Part shown: one piece after another, positions 35,109 through 45,644 of the stretch
How the letters are laid out: each line of letters starts with the position of its first letter
Numbering within the stretch: position 1 is the first letter of the stretch
Source of the DNA: Pseudomonas fulva 12-X
Lineage (GTDB): Bacteria > Pseudomonadota > Gammaproteobacteria > Pseudomonadales > Pseudomonadaceae
Assembly (NCBI RefSeq): GCF_000213805.1
Contig: NC_015556.1
Location: forward strand, 3,177,001 to 3,241,000
Direction of reading: 5' to 3'
Length of the DNA: 64,000 nucleotides
Position numbers and translations under genes: made by a program
Notes under the pieces: generated by a model
Told to the model about the DNA's origin: nothing
Databases searched by the model: none
Seen by the model: the letters and a program-made list of their open reading frames with translations, nothing else

Positions 35109-35921
35109 ATGGCCTTTTTCGAGCACCGCGGCTGCCGGCTGTACTTCGAGGAGCATGGCGTGGGCTCGCCGGTGCTGCTGGTGCACGGCTTGGGCTCCAG
35201 CACCCTGGACTGGGAACTGCAGATTCCGGTCCTGGCCGCCCACCACCGGGTGGTCGCCCTGGACGTTCGCGGTCACGGCCGCTCCGACAAACCGCGCCAG
35301 CGCTATCGCATTGCCGATTTTGCCGGCGACGTCGCGGCGCTGATCGAGCATCTGCAGCTGCCCCCCGTGCATCTGGTCGGCATCTCCATGGGCGGCATGA
35401 TCGGTTTCCAGCTGGGCGTGGATCAGCCGCAGCTGCTGCGCAGCCTGACGATCGTCAACAGCGCGCCGGAGGTGAAGGCGAAGAAACCCTCCGATTACCT
35501 GCAGATCGCCAAGCGCTGGACGCTGGCCCGCCTGCTGCCGCTGGAAACCACTGCCAAGGCCCTGGCTCGCCTGCTGTTTCCCAAACCCGAGCAGGCCGAG
35601 CTGCGCCGCAAGGTCGAGGAGCGCTGGCCGCGCAACGACAAGCGCGCCTACCTGGCCAGCCTCGATGCCATCATCGGCTGGGGCGTACGTGAACGTCTGG
35701 GCCGCATCACCTGTCCTACCCTGGTGATCAGCGCCGACCGTGACTACACGCCGGTCGCGCAGAAGCAGGCCTACGTCGACGAGCTACCGGACGCACGCCT
35801 GCTGGTGATCGACGACTCACGCCATGCCACGCCGCTCGACCAGCCCGAACGCTTCAACCGCAGCCTGCTTGCCTTTATGCAGGAAGTCGAAAACACTGCC
35901 GCCACCTCAATCAAGGACTAG
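35109..35921 (+). CDS. alpha/beta hydrolase
   Basis: A 270-residue hydrolase of the alpha/beta fold. The nucleophile Ser 93 sits in GISMGG; the HGLGSS oxyanion loop is at residues 26-31, and the acid (SADRDYTP, near 219) and base (DSRHATP, near 240) follow. It resembles 3-oxoadipate enol-lactonase-like enzymes but the substrate is not defined. It starts four bases after the LysR stop and ends six bases before the cyclophilin gene. Confidence 0.88.
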   Translation: MAFFEHRGCRLYFEEHGVGSPVLLVHGLGSSTLDWELQIPVLAAHHRVVALDVRGHGRSDKPRQRYRIADFAGDVAALIEHLQLPPVHLVGISMGGMIGFQLGVDQPQLLRSLTIVNSAPEVKAKKPSDYLQIAKRWTLARLLPLETTAKALARLLFPKPEQAELRRKVEERWPRNDKRAYLASLDAIIGWGVRERLGRITCPTLVISADRDYTPVAQKQAYVDELPDARLLVIDDSRHATPLDQPERFNRSLLAFMQEVENTAATSIKD

Positions 35922-35926
35922 ACCCG

Positions 35927-36481
35927 ATGCTGAAGAAACTCGCCCTCACCGCCTGCTCGCTGCTGTTCACCGCTCACCTGATGGCGGCCGAGAACCCCAC
36001 CGTTCTGCTGACCACCAGCCTGGGCGAGATCGAAGTGCAGCTCGATGAGCAGAAAGCGCCGATCAGCACCAAGAACTTCCTGGCCTACGTGGACAGCGGC
36101 TTCTACAAGGGCACCGTGTTTCACCGCGTGATTCCGGGCTTCATGGTGCAGGGTGGCGGCTTCGACGAGAACATGCGCCAGAAGCAGACCCAGGCGCCGA
36201 TCAAGAACGAAGCCGACAACGGCCTGCACAACGTGCGTGGCACCCTGGCCATGGCCCGCACCCAGGTACGCGACTCGGCCACCAGCCAGTTCTTCATCAA
36301 CCACACCGACAACGCCTTCCTCGACCACGGCTCGCGCGACTTCGGTTACGCGGTGTTCGGCAAGGTCACCCGCGGCATGGAAGTGGTCGACCGCATCGCC
36401 CAGGTGCGTACCGCCAACCGCGCCGGCCAGCAGAACGTGCCGGTCGACCCGGTGGTGATTCTCGACGCCAAGCGCCTCTGA
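35927..36481 (+). CDS. ppiA: periplasmic peptidyl-prolyl cis-trans isomerase (cyclophilin)
   Basis: A 184-residue cyclophilin with a signal peptide (about 1-22, ending HLMA). The catalytic core motifs [15 protein letters not shown] and the later [10 protein letters not shown] are visible, and FFINHTDN completes the active-site region. It assists folding of exported proteins in the periplasm. It lies six bases after the alpha/beta hydrolase stop, which suggests a shared transcript. Confidence 0.92.
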   Translation: MLKKLALTACSLLFTAHLMAAENPTVLLTTSLGEIEVQLDEQKAPISTKNFLAYVDSGFYKGTVFHRVIPGFMVQGGGFDENMRQKQTQAPIKNEADNGLHNVRGTLAMARTQVRDSATSQFFINHTDNAFLDHGSRDFGYAVFGKVTRGMEVVDRIAQVRTANRAGQQNVPVDPVVILDAKRL

Positions 36482-36600
36482 TAGCGTTCCTCCTCTCCAG
36501 CAACCCGCGCGCCAGCACGCGTGGGTTCGCTCTCAGCGCCCCGCGCGCCTGCTTCGAGCAGCCCTGATTCCTCCTTCTCCGCCAGAGCAGACTGCACGCC

Positions 36601-38436
<1,836 letters not shown>

Positions 38437-38467
38437 CGCCGGCCGGGGCCAGGCAGCAGGTAAACTA

Positions 38468-38481
38468 GTTAGCTAGCTAAC
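38468..38481. promoter_or_regulatory. 14-bp perfect palindrome
   Basis: GTTAGCTAGCTAAC is an exact palindrome, 142-155 bp upstream of the DUF2790 gene, in a locally AT-rich stretch. It looks like an operator for a dimeric regulator; no regulator gene lies beside it. Confidence 0.45.
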
Positions 38482-38622
38482 AAACATCAATTTTCATGAT
38501 ACCTACTAACGAGACCATCAATTTCCGCCGCTTTGGCTTTGCTGGTCATATGAGTCCACCAGGCAACGCAATCGAATAGGTCGATCCGGTTGCCGGTTTT
38601 CGAACTCATCGAGGACTCCATC

Positions 38623-38886
38623 ATGAAAGTTGCAACCGCCATTACCGCTCTGCTTTCCAGTCTCGCTCCCGCCGTGTTCGCTGCCGATATCCAGCCCAGG
38701 CCAGGTGCAGGCCTGCCGACCGAGGAATATCACTACGGCATGAAAGTCGACGTGCAGAAAGTGCTGTACCGCACAGACGTCTCCAACAAGAGCGGCGTAG
38801 TGCCGGTGATCATGGTCTACACCGACAGCCAGGGTGAAACCCACAAGATGAGTTTCCTCGAGTGGGGCGGCCGTTACGATGGCTGA
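38623..38886 (+). CDS. DUF2790 family secreted protein
   Basis: An 87-residue protein with a signal peptide (about 1-20, ending AVFA) and the DUF2790 core TEEYHYGMKVDVQKVL...VPVIMVYTDSQGETH. These are small periplasmic proteins restricted mainly to Pseudomonas, often regulated by metals or stress; biochemical function unknown. The start at 38623 follows GAGGA. It is preceded by a 14-bp palindrome. Confidence 0.85.
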   Translation: MKVATAITALLSSLAPAVFAADIQPRPGAGLPTEEYHYGMKVDVQKVLYRTDVSNKSGVVPVIMVYTDSQGETHKMSFLEWGGRYDG

Positions 38887-38943
38887 TCAAGACGCTGTTG
38901 CACCGGCGCGCTGCGGGCGACCGCAGCGCGCAGCTGCGCTAGC

Positions 38944-40068
38944 TCAGGCCTGACGATACGGCAGCATCTCCCGCGCCTGCTCGGCGTAGGCCAGCACGCC
39001 CTCACGCTCCTCCTGCAGAAACCCCGCCACCGCGTCACGCAAGCCTTCGTGTACCAGGTAGTGCCAGGAATGGGTGATGGTCGGCTCGAAGCCGCGAATC
39101 AGCTTGTGCTCGCCCTGGGCGCCGGCATCGAAGCGCTGCAACCCTTGGGTAATCGCCTGCTCCATACCCTGATAGAAACAGGTTTCGAAATGCAGCCGGT
39201 CGAACTCGGCCAAGCACCCCCAGTAACGTCCATACAGGCTGCCTGCGCCCAATAGGCTGAAGGCCATGGCCACCGGCTTTGAGCCGCGACAGGCCAGTAC
39301 CACGCGAATCGCCTCGGGCATGCGCTCGGACAGCATGCTGAAGAAGTCACGGGTCAGGTACGGCCGCTGTCCCCGCACGTGGTAGGTATTGGCATAGCAG
39401 TGGTAGACGAAATCCCACTCCACTTCACTCAATTGGTGCCCTTCGCGCCAGTCGAAGGCGATGCCCTGCTCCGCCACCTGCTCGCGCTCCTTGCGCATCT
39501 GCTTGCGCTTGCGCGAACTCAAGGTATCGAGGAAGTCCTGAAAGTCCCGGTAGCCGCGGTTGTGCCAGTGAAACTGGCAGCCCAGGCGCTGCAGCCAGCC
39601 GTCACGCCCCTGCATCACTGCATCACCCGCCGCATCGGTGAAATTCACGTGCAGACTGGAAAGCCCCTGCGCTTCCAGAGTCGCCGTAATGCCATCGAGC
39701 AGCTGCCCGGCCGCCTCGGGCGAGCCCAGCAAGCGCTGGCCGGTCACCGGTGAAAAGGGAATGGCGCCCAACAGCTTCGGGTAATAGCCGATACCGGCGC
39801 GGCGACAGGCATCGGCCCAGCCGTGATCGAACACGTACTCGCCTTGAGAATGGTACTTCACATAGGCCGGCAGCGCCGCCTGCGGCTGGCCATCGCCATC
39901 GAGCAACACCTGGTGGGCGGCCTGCCAGCCACTGCGCCCGCCTACGCTGCCACTTTCTTCGAGGGTGCTGAGAAAGGCGTGGCGCAGGAACGGCTGGGGT
40001 TCGCTGAGCAGGCCATCCCAGGTGGCGGCATCGAGATCCTTGAGGGCGTGCAGGCTGTAGACGGGCAT
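38944..40068 (-). CDS. GNAT/FemAB-like acyltransferase (DUF482)
   Basis: A 374-residue protein of the peptidoglycan-biosynthesis/FemAB-like GNAT family. Core motifs include PLPAYVK-type text ([23 protein letters not shown] near residues 62-84), [12 protein letters not shown] (about 185) and the [17 protein letters not shown] segment. The start at 40068 (MPVYSLHAL) is more family-like than the upstream 40098. The acceptor is unknown. It is downstream of the porin but separated by a terminator. Confidence 0.85.
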   Translation of the reverse strand: MPVYSLHALKDLDAATWDGLLSEPQPFLRHAFLSTLEESGSVGGRSGWQAAHQVLLDGDGQPQAALPAYVKYHSQGEYVFDHGWADACRRAGIGYYPKLLGAIPFSPVTGQRLLGSPEAAGQLLDGITATLEAQGLSSLHVNFTDAAGDAVMQGRDGWLQRLGCQFHWHNRGYRDFQDFLDTLSSRKRKQMRKEREQVAEQGIAFDWREGHQLSEVEWDFVYHCYANTYHVRGQRPYLTRDFFSMLSERMPEAIRVVLACRGSKPVAMAFSLLGAGSLYGRYWGCLAEFDRLHFETCFYQGMEQAITQGLQRFDAGAQGEHKLIRGFEPTITHSWHYLVHEGLRDAVAGFLQEEREGVLAYAEQAREMLPYRQA

Positions 40069-40108
40069 CGGCTGTATCCGCGGGCAAACAGCGCACACTA
40101 TATCGCCA

Positions 40109-40136
40109 ATAAAAAAACCCCGCCTGAGGCGGGGTT
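40109..40136 (-). terminator. Rho-independent terminator after the porin gene
   Basis: AACCCCGCC, TGA loop, GGCGGGGTT (40116-40136), followed on the minus strand by a run of seven T. It would end transcription of the leftward porin gene at 40167. Confidence 0.88.
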
Positions 40137-40166
40137 CAAAGGAGTACCACGTTTGCAGGGTGTTGC

Positions 40167-41486
40167 TTAGAACACGTATTGGGCGCGCAGTACCACGCCG
40201 TCACCGCTGTCGTCATCGGCGGCAACCGAGTTGACCTGGTTGTCGACCTTGGCCTTGATGTAGGTGGCGCTGACCTTCACCGCTTCGTTGGCGTACCAGT
40301 TCACACCCAGGTTATGCACCTTGCCGGTCACGTCGTCGGTCGGATCGATACCCACGGTGTCGTCTTCGACGGCGATGTGGTCATAGCGGTAGAACAACTC
40401 CCAGGCACCGATGGACTTGTTGGCCGGCTTGATGGCGTCGAACTTGCCGAGCTTGTAGGCGCGGGCTTCGCCGGTCAGGGTGTAGGCGACCTGGCCGTAA
40501 TACCCCTTGGCCTTGATGTCTTCACGGGTGTCGGCATCGGCCTTCATCTTGCGGGTGATGTATTCACCCTGGATGGACAGCGGGCCCATCGCCCAGGCGG
40601 CTTCCAGACCCATGGCGCGGTCGGTGTCGTAGGAACCTACCGGCAGGTTGTTGGCGCCGCCCAGCAGCAGACGGTTGCCGTTGGTGCCGGCGTCCTGACC
40701 ACCGTCGGTGCTCACGCCACGCATGCCCAGGCGGCTGCGGATACGGCCATCGAAAGCGGTATCGGAGAGATCACGCTGGGCGAAGTTCAGGCCCAGGTGC
40801 AGCACGTTGCCGGTTTCGTGCAGCGGAGCAAACACGCCGCGCAGGTTGAACTGCTTGGTGCTGTCGCCATCCTTGTCGGCGTTGGTGGCGTCTTTGGCGA
40901 AGAAGCCTGCGGAGCCGTACAGCGAATCGCCGGCGGTGCCGGAAACCTGGATGCCCATGCCGCCGTTGTGGCTGTTGGCCCAGTCGACCAGGTCGTAGGC
41001 AGCGGTACGCTCAGGGGCGGTTACCCACTTGGAGCTGGTGGCTTTTTCCAGACCGAATTCCGGGTCAAAGCGGCCCACCTTGATCGACAGCGGCTTGAAG
41101 CCGTTATAGGCAAGCGATGCTTCGTCGAAGTAGCCATCTTCGGAGCGGTTGTCGCCACCGGAGTTGTGCGAGAAGTCGTAGTTCAGCTGATAGGCCCAAT
41201 CGGTATAGAGCACACCGCCGATTTCCAGGAAGGCGCGGCGGAAATAGCCGGCATCAGCGTTGTTGCCGTTGACGGTGTAGAAACCGTCGAAGCGGCTGTA
41301 ATCGGCCTGCAACCGACCACCGACCTTGAAGCTGAACTCCTTGTCGGTCGTCGCAACCTCAAGGCCGCCTTTGGTCTTGACCACGATGTCAGCGCCGTCG
41401 GTGGTGACGGTGCCGGCGAAAGCCTGGGCGGAAACGGCCAGAGCCAGGGCGCTGGCTGCGAAACCGGCGAAGTGCTTACGGATCAT
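40167..41486 (-). CDS. phosphate/polyphosphate-selective porin (OprP/OprO family)
   Basis: A 439-residue outer-membrane porin with a signal peptide (1-24, ending AFA), an N-terminal [20 protein letters not shown] region that is typical of OprO/OprP, and a barrel ending in aromatic VLRAQYVF with the terminal Phe needed for assembly. These porins pass phosphate or pyrophosphate and are normally induced by PhoB. The upstream 260 bp is AT-rich; I saw only half-matches to a Pho box. The central SELF-type Lys cluster of true OprP is not obvious, so the specificity is open. Confidence 0.9.
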   Translation of the reverse strand: MIRKHFAGFAASALALAVSAQAFAGTVTTDGADIVVKTKGGLEVATTDKEFSFKVGGRLQADYSRFDGFYTVNGNNADAGYFRRAFLEIGGVLYTDWAYQLNYDFSHNSGGDNRSEDGYFDEASLAYNGFKPLSIKVGRFDPEFGLEKATSSKWVTAPERTAAYDLVDWANSHNGGMGIQVSGTAGDSLYGSAGFFAKDATNADKDGDSTKQFNLRGVFAPLHETGNVLHLGLNFAQRDLSDTAFDGRIRSRLGMRGVSTDGGQDAGTNGNRLLLGGANNLPVGSYDTDRAMGLEAAWAMGPLSIQGEYITRKMKADADTREDIKAKGYYGQVAYTLTGEARAYKLGKFDAIKPANKSIGAWELFYRYDHIAVEDDTVGIDPTDDVTGKVHNLGVNWYANEAVKVSATYIKAKVDNQVNSVAADDDSGDGVVLRAQYVF

Positions 41487-41717
41487 CGAGAATTCCCCTA
41501 ATTGAACTTAACTGCTGGAAAACACCCGAGCTGTGGGCTCGTTCGTGCTGGGGGAATCTTCGCGGCGGCTTATTTCAGCGCAGTTGCTGATATATAAATA
41601 TTTGATGACAAGGGAACTTTTTAATCCCTTTGAATATAACGCTTGACAGCGAAGCGCTCAGCCGAGTAGCTGAACCGGCTGTATGGGGCGTGCTAGAGGG
41701 GTTGCAGGTGTGAAACA

Positions 41718-41738
41718 GGCGGCACCTTGCGTGCCGCC
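41718..41738 (-). terminator. terminator hairpin after the FabH-like gene
   Basis: GGCGGCAC, CTTGC loop, GTGCCGCC, ten bases past the leftward stop codon, followed on that strand by TGTTT. A reasonable intrinsic terminator. Confidence 0.65.
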
Positions 41739-41747
41739 CTTATACGG

Positions 41748-42872
41748 TCAGCGCTTGCGCAGAATCACGCTGCCGATGGAATAACCGGCGCCGAACGAGC
41801 TGAGCACACCCAGGGAGCCGGCCGGCAGATCGTCCTGATTCTTGTGCAGAGCAATCACCGAACCTGCCGAACTGGTGTTGGCGTAGGTGTCGAGGATCAC
41901 CGGCGCCTCGTGGGCCTCCGGGTCACGGCCGAGCAGTTTGCGGGCGATCAGCTGGTTCATGTTGAGGTTGGCCTGGTGCAGCCAGAAGCGCTTCACGTCC
42001 GCCACATTCAAGCCGTTCTCCTGCAGGTGGGCGGCGATCAGCTCGGCCACCATCGGGCAGACTTCCTTGAACACCTTGCGCCCTTCCTGCACGAACAGCT
42101 TGTCGCGGGAGGTCTGAGCGCCCTCTTCAGCGGCACGATTCAAGAAGCCGAAGTTGTTGCGGATGTTGTTGGAGAACTGGGTCAGCAGCTTGGTGCCGAC
42201 CACGTCGAACTGATGCTCGGAAGTCGCCAGATCCGCGCGCTCGAGCACCACCGCGGTAGCCGCATCGCCAAAGATGAAGTGGCTGTCGCGGTCACGGAAA
42301 TTCAGGTGCCCGGTGCAGATTTCCGGGTTGACCATCAGGATCGCCCGCGCCTGGCCGAGCTGGATGCTGTTGGCGGCCGCCTGGATGCCGAAGGTCGCCG
42401 ACGAGCACGCCACGTTCATGTCGAAGCCGAAGCCCTGGATACCCAGCGCCGCCTGCACTTCGATGGCCACGGCGGGATAGGCGCGCTGCAGGTTGGAACA
42501 GGCGACGATCACACCGTCGATATCCGACGCCGTCTTGCCGGCGCGGGCCAGCGCCTCTTTGGCGGCTGCCACCGACATCTCGCAGAGAATGCCCCACTGC
42601 TCGTTATCGCGCTCGGGGATGAAAGGCACCATGCGCTGCGGATCGAGAATGCCCTGCTTGTCGATCACGAAACGGCTCTTGATGCCCGAGGCCTTCTCGA
42701 TGAACGCACTGTTCGACTCATTCAGCGCCTCGATCTCGCCACGTTCGATGGCCGCGGCGTTGTCCGCGTTGAACTGCTGCACATAGGCATTGAAGGACGC
42801 CACCAACTCGTCGTTGGAGATGCTGTTGGCCGGGGTATAAAGGCCCGTACCGCTGATGACGACGTTATGCAC
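41748..42872 (-). CDS. beta-ketoacyl-ACP synthase III-like condensing enzyme
   Basis: A 374-residue thiolase-fold enzyme that starts with GTG at 42872 behind GAGGAAG. The triad is Cys 156 (NVACSSAT), His 299 (WLHQAN) and Asn 332 (YANTSS). The length and the start MHNVVISGTGLYTP match the P. aeruginosa PA3286 type, which I recall condenses octanoyl-CoA with malonyl-ACP to feed beta-oxidation products into synthesis, rather than true FabH. It is downstream of the SDR gene on the same strand but separated by a hairpin terminator. Confidence 0.9.
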   Translation of the reverse strand: MHNVVISGTGLYTPANSISNDELVASFNAYVQQFNADNAAAIERGEIEALNESNSAFIEKASGIKSRFVIDKQGILDPQRMVPFIPERDNEQWGILCEMSVAAAKEALARAGKTASDIDGVIVACSNLQRAYPAVAIEVQAALGIQGFGFDMNVACSSATFGIQAAANSIQLGQARAILMVNPEICTGHLNFRDRDSHFIFGDAATAVVLERADLATSEHQFDVVGTKLLTQFSNNIRNNFGFLNRAAEEGAQTSRDKLFVQEGRKVFKEVCPMVAELIAAHLQENGLNVADVKRFWLHQANLNMNQLIARKLLGRDPEAHEAPVILDTYANTSSAGSVIALHKNQDDLPAGSLGVLSSFGAGYSIGSVILRKR

Positions 42873-43025
42873 GCTGCTTCCTCTTGTTGTTGGCGATGGC
42901 CGGGCTGACCGCCAACGGCACCAATACGCGGCAGCTGATCGATCGTCTGGTTGTCCGCGCTCACAGGCGCCCAAGTGTGCCACAGCCAAAAGGTCGCGCC
43001 CATCGGGCAAATAAGCCGTATCTCA

Positions 43026-43058
43026 TAAAAAAGCAGCGCGTGCCGGGCACGCGCTGTT
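43026..43058 (-). terminator. intrinsic terminator after the SDR gene
   Basis: CAGCGCGTGC, CGG loop, GCACGCGCTG, with an A-run on the left that becomes a T-run for leftward transcription. It should stop the SDR transcript before the FabH-like gene. Confidence 0.8.
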
Positions 43059-43084
43059 GGGTCGCTTGGCGGCGAATGGCGGGC

Positions 43085-43831
43085 TCAGGCACCGCCATTG
43101 ATGCGCAGGAAGGCTTCGTCGAAGCGCCCCTCGCGCTCGGCCAGGCGCTGGAAGCGGGCGCGCTCGACGATGATTTCGTCCGCTACCGGCTGCTGGGTGA
43201 ACAGCGCCATCACTTCATCGATGAAGGCGTCCAGCGGCATGTAACCCTCGCGATGGGCCTGGCCGGGTGTGAGCTCGGTCTGCACCGCTGGCGGCGCCAG
43301 CTCGATGACCCGTACCTGGCCGGCCAGTTGATGGCGCAGCGCCTGGGTATAGAGATGAATGCCCGCCTTGGTGGCGCCGTAAACCGCCGCATCGGCGCGC
43401 GGCACGAAGGCCAGCCCCGATGAGACGTTGACGATGAAGCCGTTCTGCTGACGCTTGATGTGTTCCACCAGCGCATTGTTCAGGCGAATCGGCCCCAGCA
43501 GATTGGTGACCACCTGAGCCTCGGCGTCGGCCAGGTCGGACTCACGGCCAACATCGTCGATGCGCATGATGCCCGCGTTGTTGATCACGCCATTGAGAGC
43601 CGCGAAGCGGCCGGTGATTTCCCTGGCGAATTCGCGGATCGCGTCGGGGTCAGCCATGTCCAGGGTCATGGCATGCATGCCTTCGCGCCCGGAGATGGTT
43701 TCCTGCAACGTATCCAGATGGCGGCCGGTGACGATCACGGTATTGCCCAGCGCGTGGAAGCGCAGCGCCAGTTCACGGCCGATGCCCGAACCTCCGCCGG
43801 TGATCAACAGGGTGTTGCCTGATGCGTTCAT
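43085..43831 (-). CDS. SDR family oxidoreductase (DltE-like)
   Basis: A 248-residue classical short-chain dehydrogenase. The dinucleotide motif TGGGSGIG is at residues 11-18, NNAG at 84-87, the catalytic Ser at 137-138 (VNVSSG), and YxxxK at Tyr 151-Lys 155 (YGATK). Residues around 56-62 (TLDMAD) are the adenine-contact strand. It resembles DltE-type oxidoreductases. It starts at 43831 after GAGGAG (the ATG two codons earlier is too close). Transcribed divergently from the HxlR regulator. Confidence 0.92.
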   Translation of the reverse strand: MNASGNTLLITGGGSGIGRELALRFHALGNTVIVTGRHLDTLQETISGREGMHAMTLDMADPDAIREFAREITGRFAALNGVINNAGIMRIDDVGRESDLADAEAQVVTNLLGPIRLNNALVEHIKRQQNGFIVNVSSGLAFVPRADAAVYGATKAGIHLYTQALRHQLAGQVRVIELAPPAVQTELTPGQAHREGYMPLDAFIDEVMALFTQQPVADEIIVERARFQRLAEREGRFDEAFLRINGGA

Positions 43832-44011
43832 GGTCATGCTCCTCGGTTGGCTGCCCGCTATGAGCAGAAGCGCCGCCTGAGCGGCCGATGCCGCGCTGCT
43901 CACTGCCCTGCGCCTGGCAGTTGTTGGAGCGTCTGTGCGGCGAAAAAAGTCGAACAATCATCAGCACGGGCAGATGCTCGACTCGACCTGCCGAACCAGC
44001 TTATGGCGGGC

Positions 44012-44043
44012 ACTTTCCTGACGAAAGTAGGCACCCGAAAGTG
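44012..44043. promoter_or_regulatory. candidate HxlR operator between SDR and HxlR genes
   Basis: ACTTTC (44012-44017) is inverted against GAAAGT (44023-44028), and GAAAGTG recurs at 44037-44043, giving a direct repeat GAAAGTAGGCACCC/GAAAGTGCTATAC. It lies 47-78 bp before the HxlR start. HxlR proteins bind such imperfect repeats in divergent promoters; the assignment here is by position. Confidence 0.55.
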
Positions 44044-44089
44044 CTATACACACCTTCAGGTAACTAATGGGCTAGCAGAGGAACAGGCG

Positions 44090-44509
44090 ATGTCAGTCGA
44101 TGAGGAACGTCACCGCAAGACACGTGAGCAGCTCAAAGCGGCCGCGCCGCTGGAGCCGCGCGTGGCCGAACTGGTCAACGGCGTGATTGCCCGCGTGGCG
44201 GACAAGTGGACGATGATCATCCTCGATGTACTCGCCGAGCATGGCGAAACGCGCTTTCTGCAATTGCAGCGGCTGGTGGGCGGCATCAGTCAGAAGATGC
44301 TGACGCAGACACTGCGCGACATGGAGCGCGAGGGCCTGGTGATCAGGACGGTGCATCCAGAGGTGCCACCGCGGGTGGAATATCGGCTGACCGATCTCGG
44401 CCTGAGCCTGGGTGAAGCGTTCTGTGGCGTATGGATCTGGGCTCAGGCGCATCTCGAGGCCATCGAGCGTGCCCGTGCGGCCTTCGATGAGCGCAACCCG
44501 AAACGCTGA
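44090..44509 (+). CDS. HxlR family transcriptional regulator
   Basis: A 139-residue winged-helix regulator. The family motif ARVADKWTMIILDVLAEHGETRFLQLQRLVGGISQKMLTQTLRDMEREGLVIR runs from about residue 34 to 84. HxlR proteins commonly answer reactive aldehydes or oxidants and control a nearby oxidoreductase; the divergent SDR gene is the likely target. The start at 44090 is chosen because the family begins just before the helix, and the upstream open frame is not conserved-looking. Confidence 0.9.
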   Translation: MSVDEERHRKTREQLKAAAPLEPRVAELVNGVIARVADKWTMIILDVLAEHGETRFLQLQRLVGGISQKMLTQTLRDMEREGLVIRTVHPEVPPRVEYRLTDLGLSLGEAFCGVWIWAQAHLEAIERARAAFDERNPKR

Positions 44510-44547
44510 CAGGCCATTGCCCGAACGACGGGCAATGGCCTTTGGCG

Positions 44548-45516
44548 TCAGCTCAGGCTGTCATCGACAACCAGCACCAGCTTGCCGTTGACCTGGTTGC
44601 TTTCCAGAGTCTCGTAAGCCTCATGGGCCTCGTTCACCGGGAAGGTGCGGGCCAGTTGCGGCTTGAGGCGACCCTCGCTGAACAGCGGCCACACGTGCTG
44701 GCGCAGATCGCGCAGCAGTTCGGCCTTGAACAGGTCGTCACGGTTGCGCAGGGTCGAGCCGATCAGTTGGATGCGCTTGCCGAGCACCAGCGCCATGTCC
44801 ACTTCGGCCTTGCGCCCGCCCATCATGCCGATGTTCACCCAGCGCCCGTCGAGCGCCAGCAGCTTGAGGTTGAGTGCCGCGTAGCTGGCGCCCACCGGAT
44901 CGAGAATCACCTCGAACGGGCCGAAATCGTCCGGCACCTTGAGGCCGTCCTTGTCGCGAATCGCCCCGCCACTGGCGCCCAGGCTTTCGCAGTAGGCCAG
45001 GCGCTCCTGAGAGCCGACGGTGACCCAACAGCTGCTGCCGAAAGCCTTGCACAGCTGGATGGCCGCCGAACCGACACCGCTGGCGCCGGCGTGCAGCAGC
45101 ACCTTCTCGCCGGGCTTGAGGCCGGCCAGCTGGAACAGGTTCAGCCAGGCGGTGGCGTACACCTCCGGCAACGCCGCCGCCTCGTGCAGCGACAGGCCTT
45201 CCGGCACCGGCAGCACGTGGCGCGCATCGACCACCACGTCTTCGGCTATGCCGCCGCCAGCGAGCAGCGCGCAGACGCGATCGCCCACCTGCCAGTCGTC
45301 ACAGCCCGCCCCCACTTCACTGACGATGCCCGAACACTCCAGGCCCAGCGTGTCGCTGGCACCCGGCGGTGGCGGGTAATTACCGGCCCGCTGCAGCAGG
45401 TCGGCGCGGTTCAGGCCCGCGGCCGCCACACGAATACGAACTTGCCCTACATCACAGGCCGGCGTGGGTCGATCGACCCATTGCACCTGCCCTTCAACGC
45501 CTTGCAATGCTTTCAC
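44548..45516 (-). CDS. NAD(P)H:quinone oxidoreductase, zinc-type alcohol dehydrogenase superfamily
   Basis: A 322-residue medium-chain reductase of the TP53I3/PIG3-like quinone oxidoreductase group. The N-terminal RADLLQRAGNYPPPPG motif is diagnostic, as is GASGVGSAAIQLCKA (about residues 144-158, the NADPH Rossmann loop). It lacks the zinc ligands of alcohol dehydrogenases. GTG at 45516 is the start because GGAGG lies five bases ahead; the longer ATG frame would bury that site. It is transcribed divergently from prc. Confidence 0.92.
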   Translation of the reverse strand: MKALQGVEGQVQWVDRPTPACDVGQVRIRVAAAGLNRADLLQRAGNYPPPPGASDTLGLECSGIVSEVGAGCDDWQVGDRVCALLAGGGIAEDVVVDARHVLPVPEGLSLHEAAALPEVYATAWLNLFQLAGLKPGEKVLLHAGASGVGSAAIQLCKAFGSSCWVTVGSQERLAYCESLGASGGAIRDKDGLKVPDDFGPFEVILDPVGASYAALNLKLLALDGRWVNIGMMGGRKAEVDMALVLGKRIQLIGSTLRNRDDLFKAELLRDLRQHVWPLFSEGRLKPQLARTFPVNEAHEAYETLESNQVNGKLVLVVDDSLS

Positions 45517-45644
45517 GGTGCCTCCATAGTGCATTCGAACCTGGCCCGCCGCTACGCGACGGGCCTTTGCATTGCGCCAATGGAACCTGGCGCCCTCAAA
45601 GACGGCCTAATATGCGTTATCAACTGTCCCCACGTCGAATCAGC

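Noticed and set aside
40179..41501. Long rightward open frame (440 codons) antisense to the porin gene
   Set aside because: It is the complementary shadow of a clear porin gene with signal peptide and C-terminal Phe; GC-rich third positions keep the opposite frame open.
41487..41660. Pho boxes upstream of the porin
   Set aside because: Only isolated half-site resemblances (CTGTCA, TTGTCAT) at the wrong spacing; not called.
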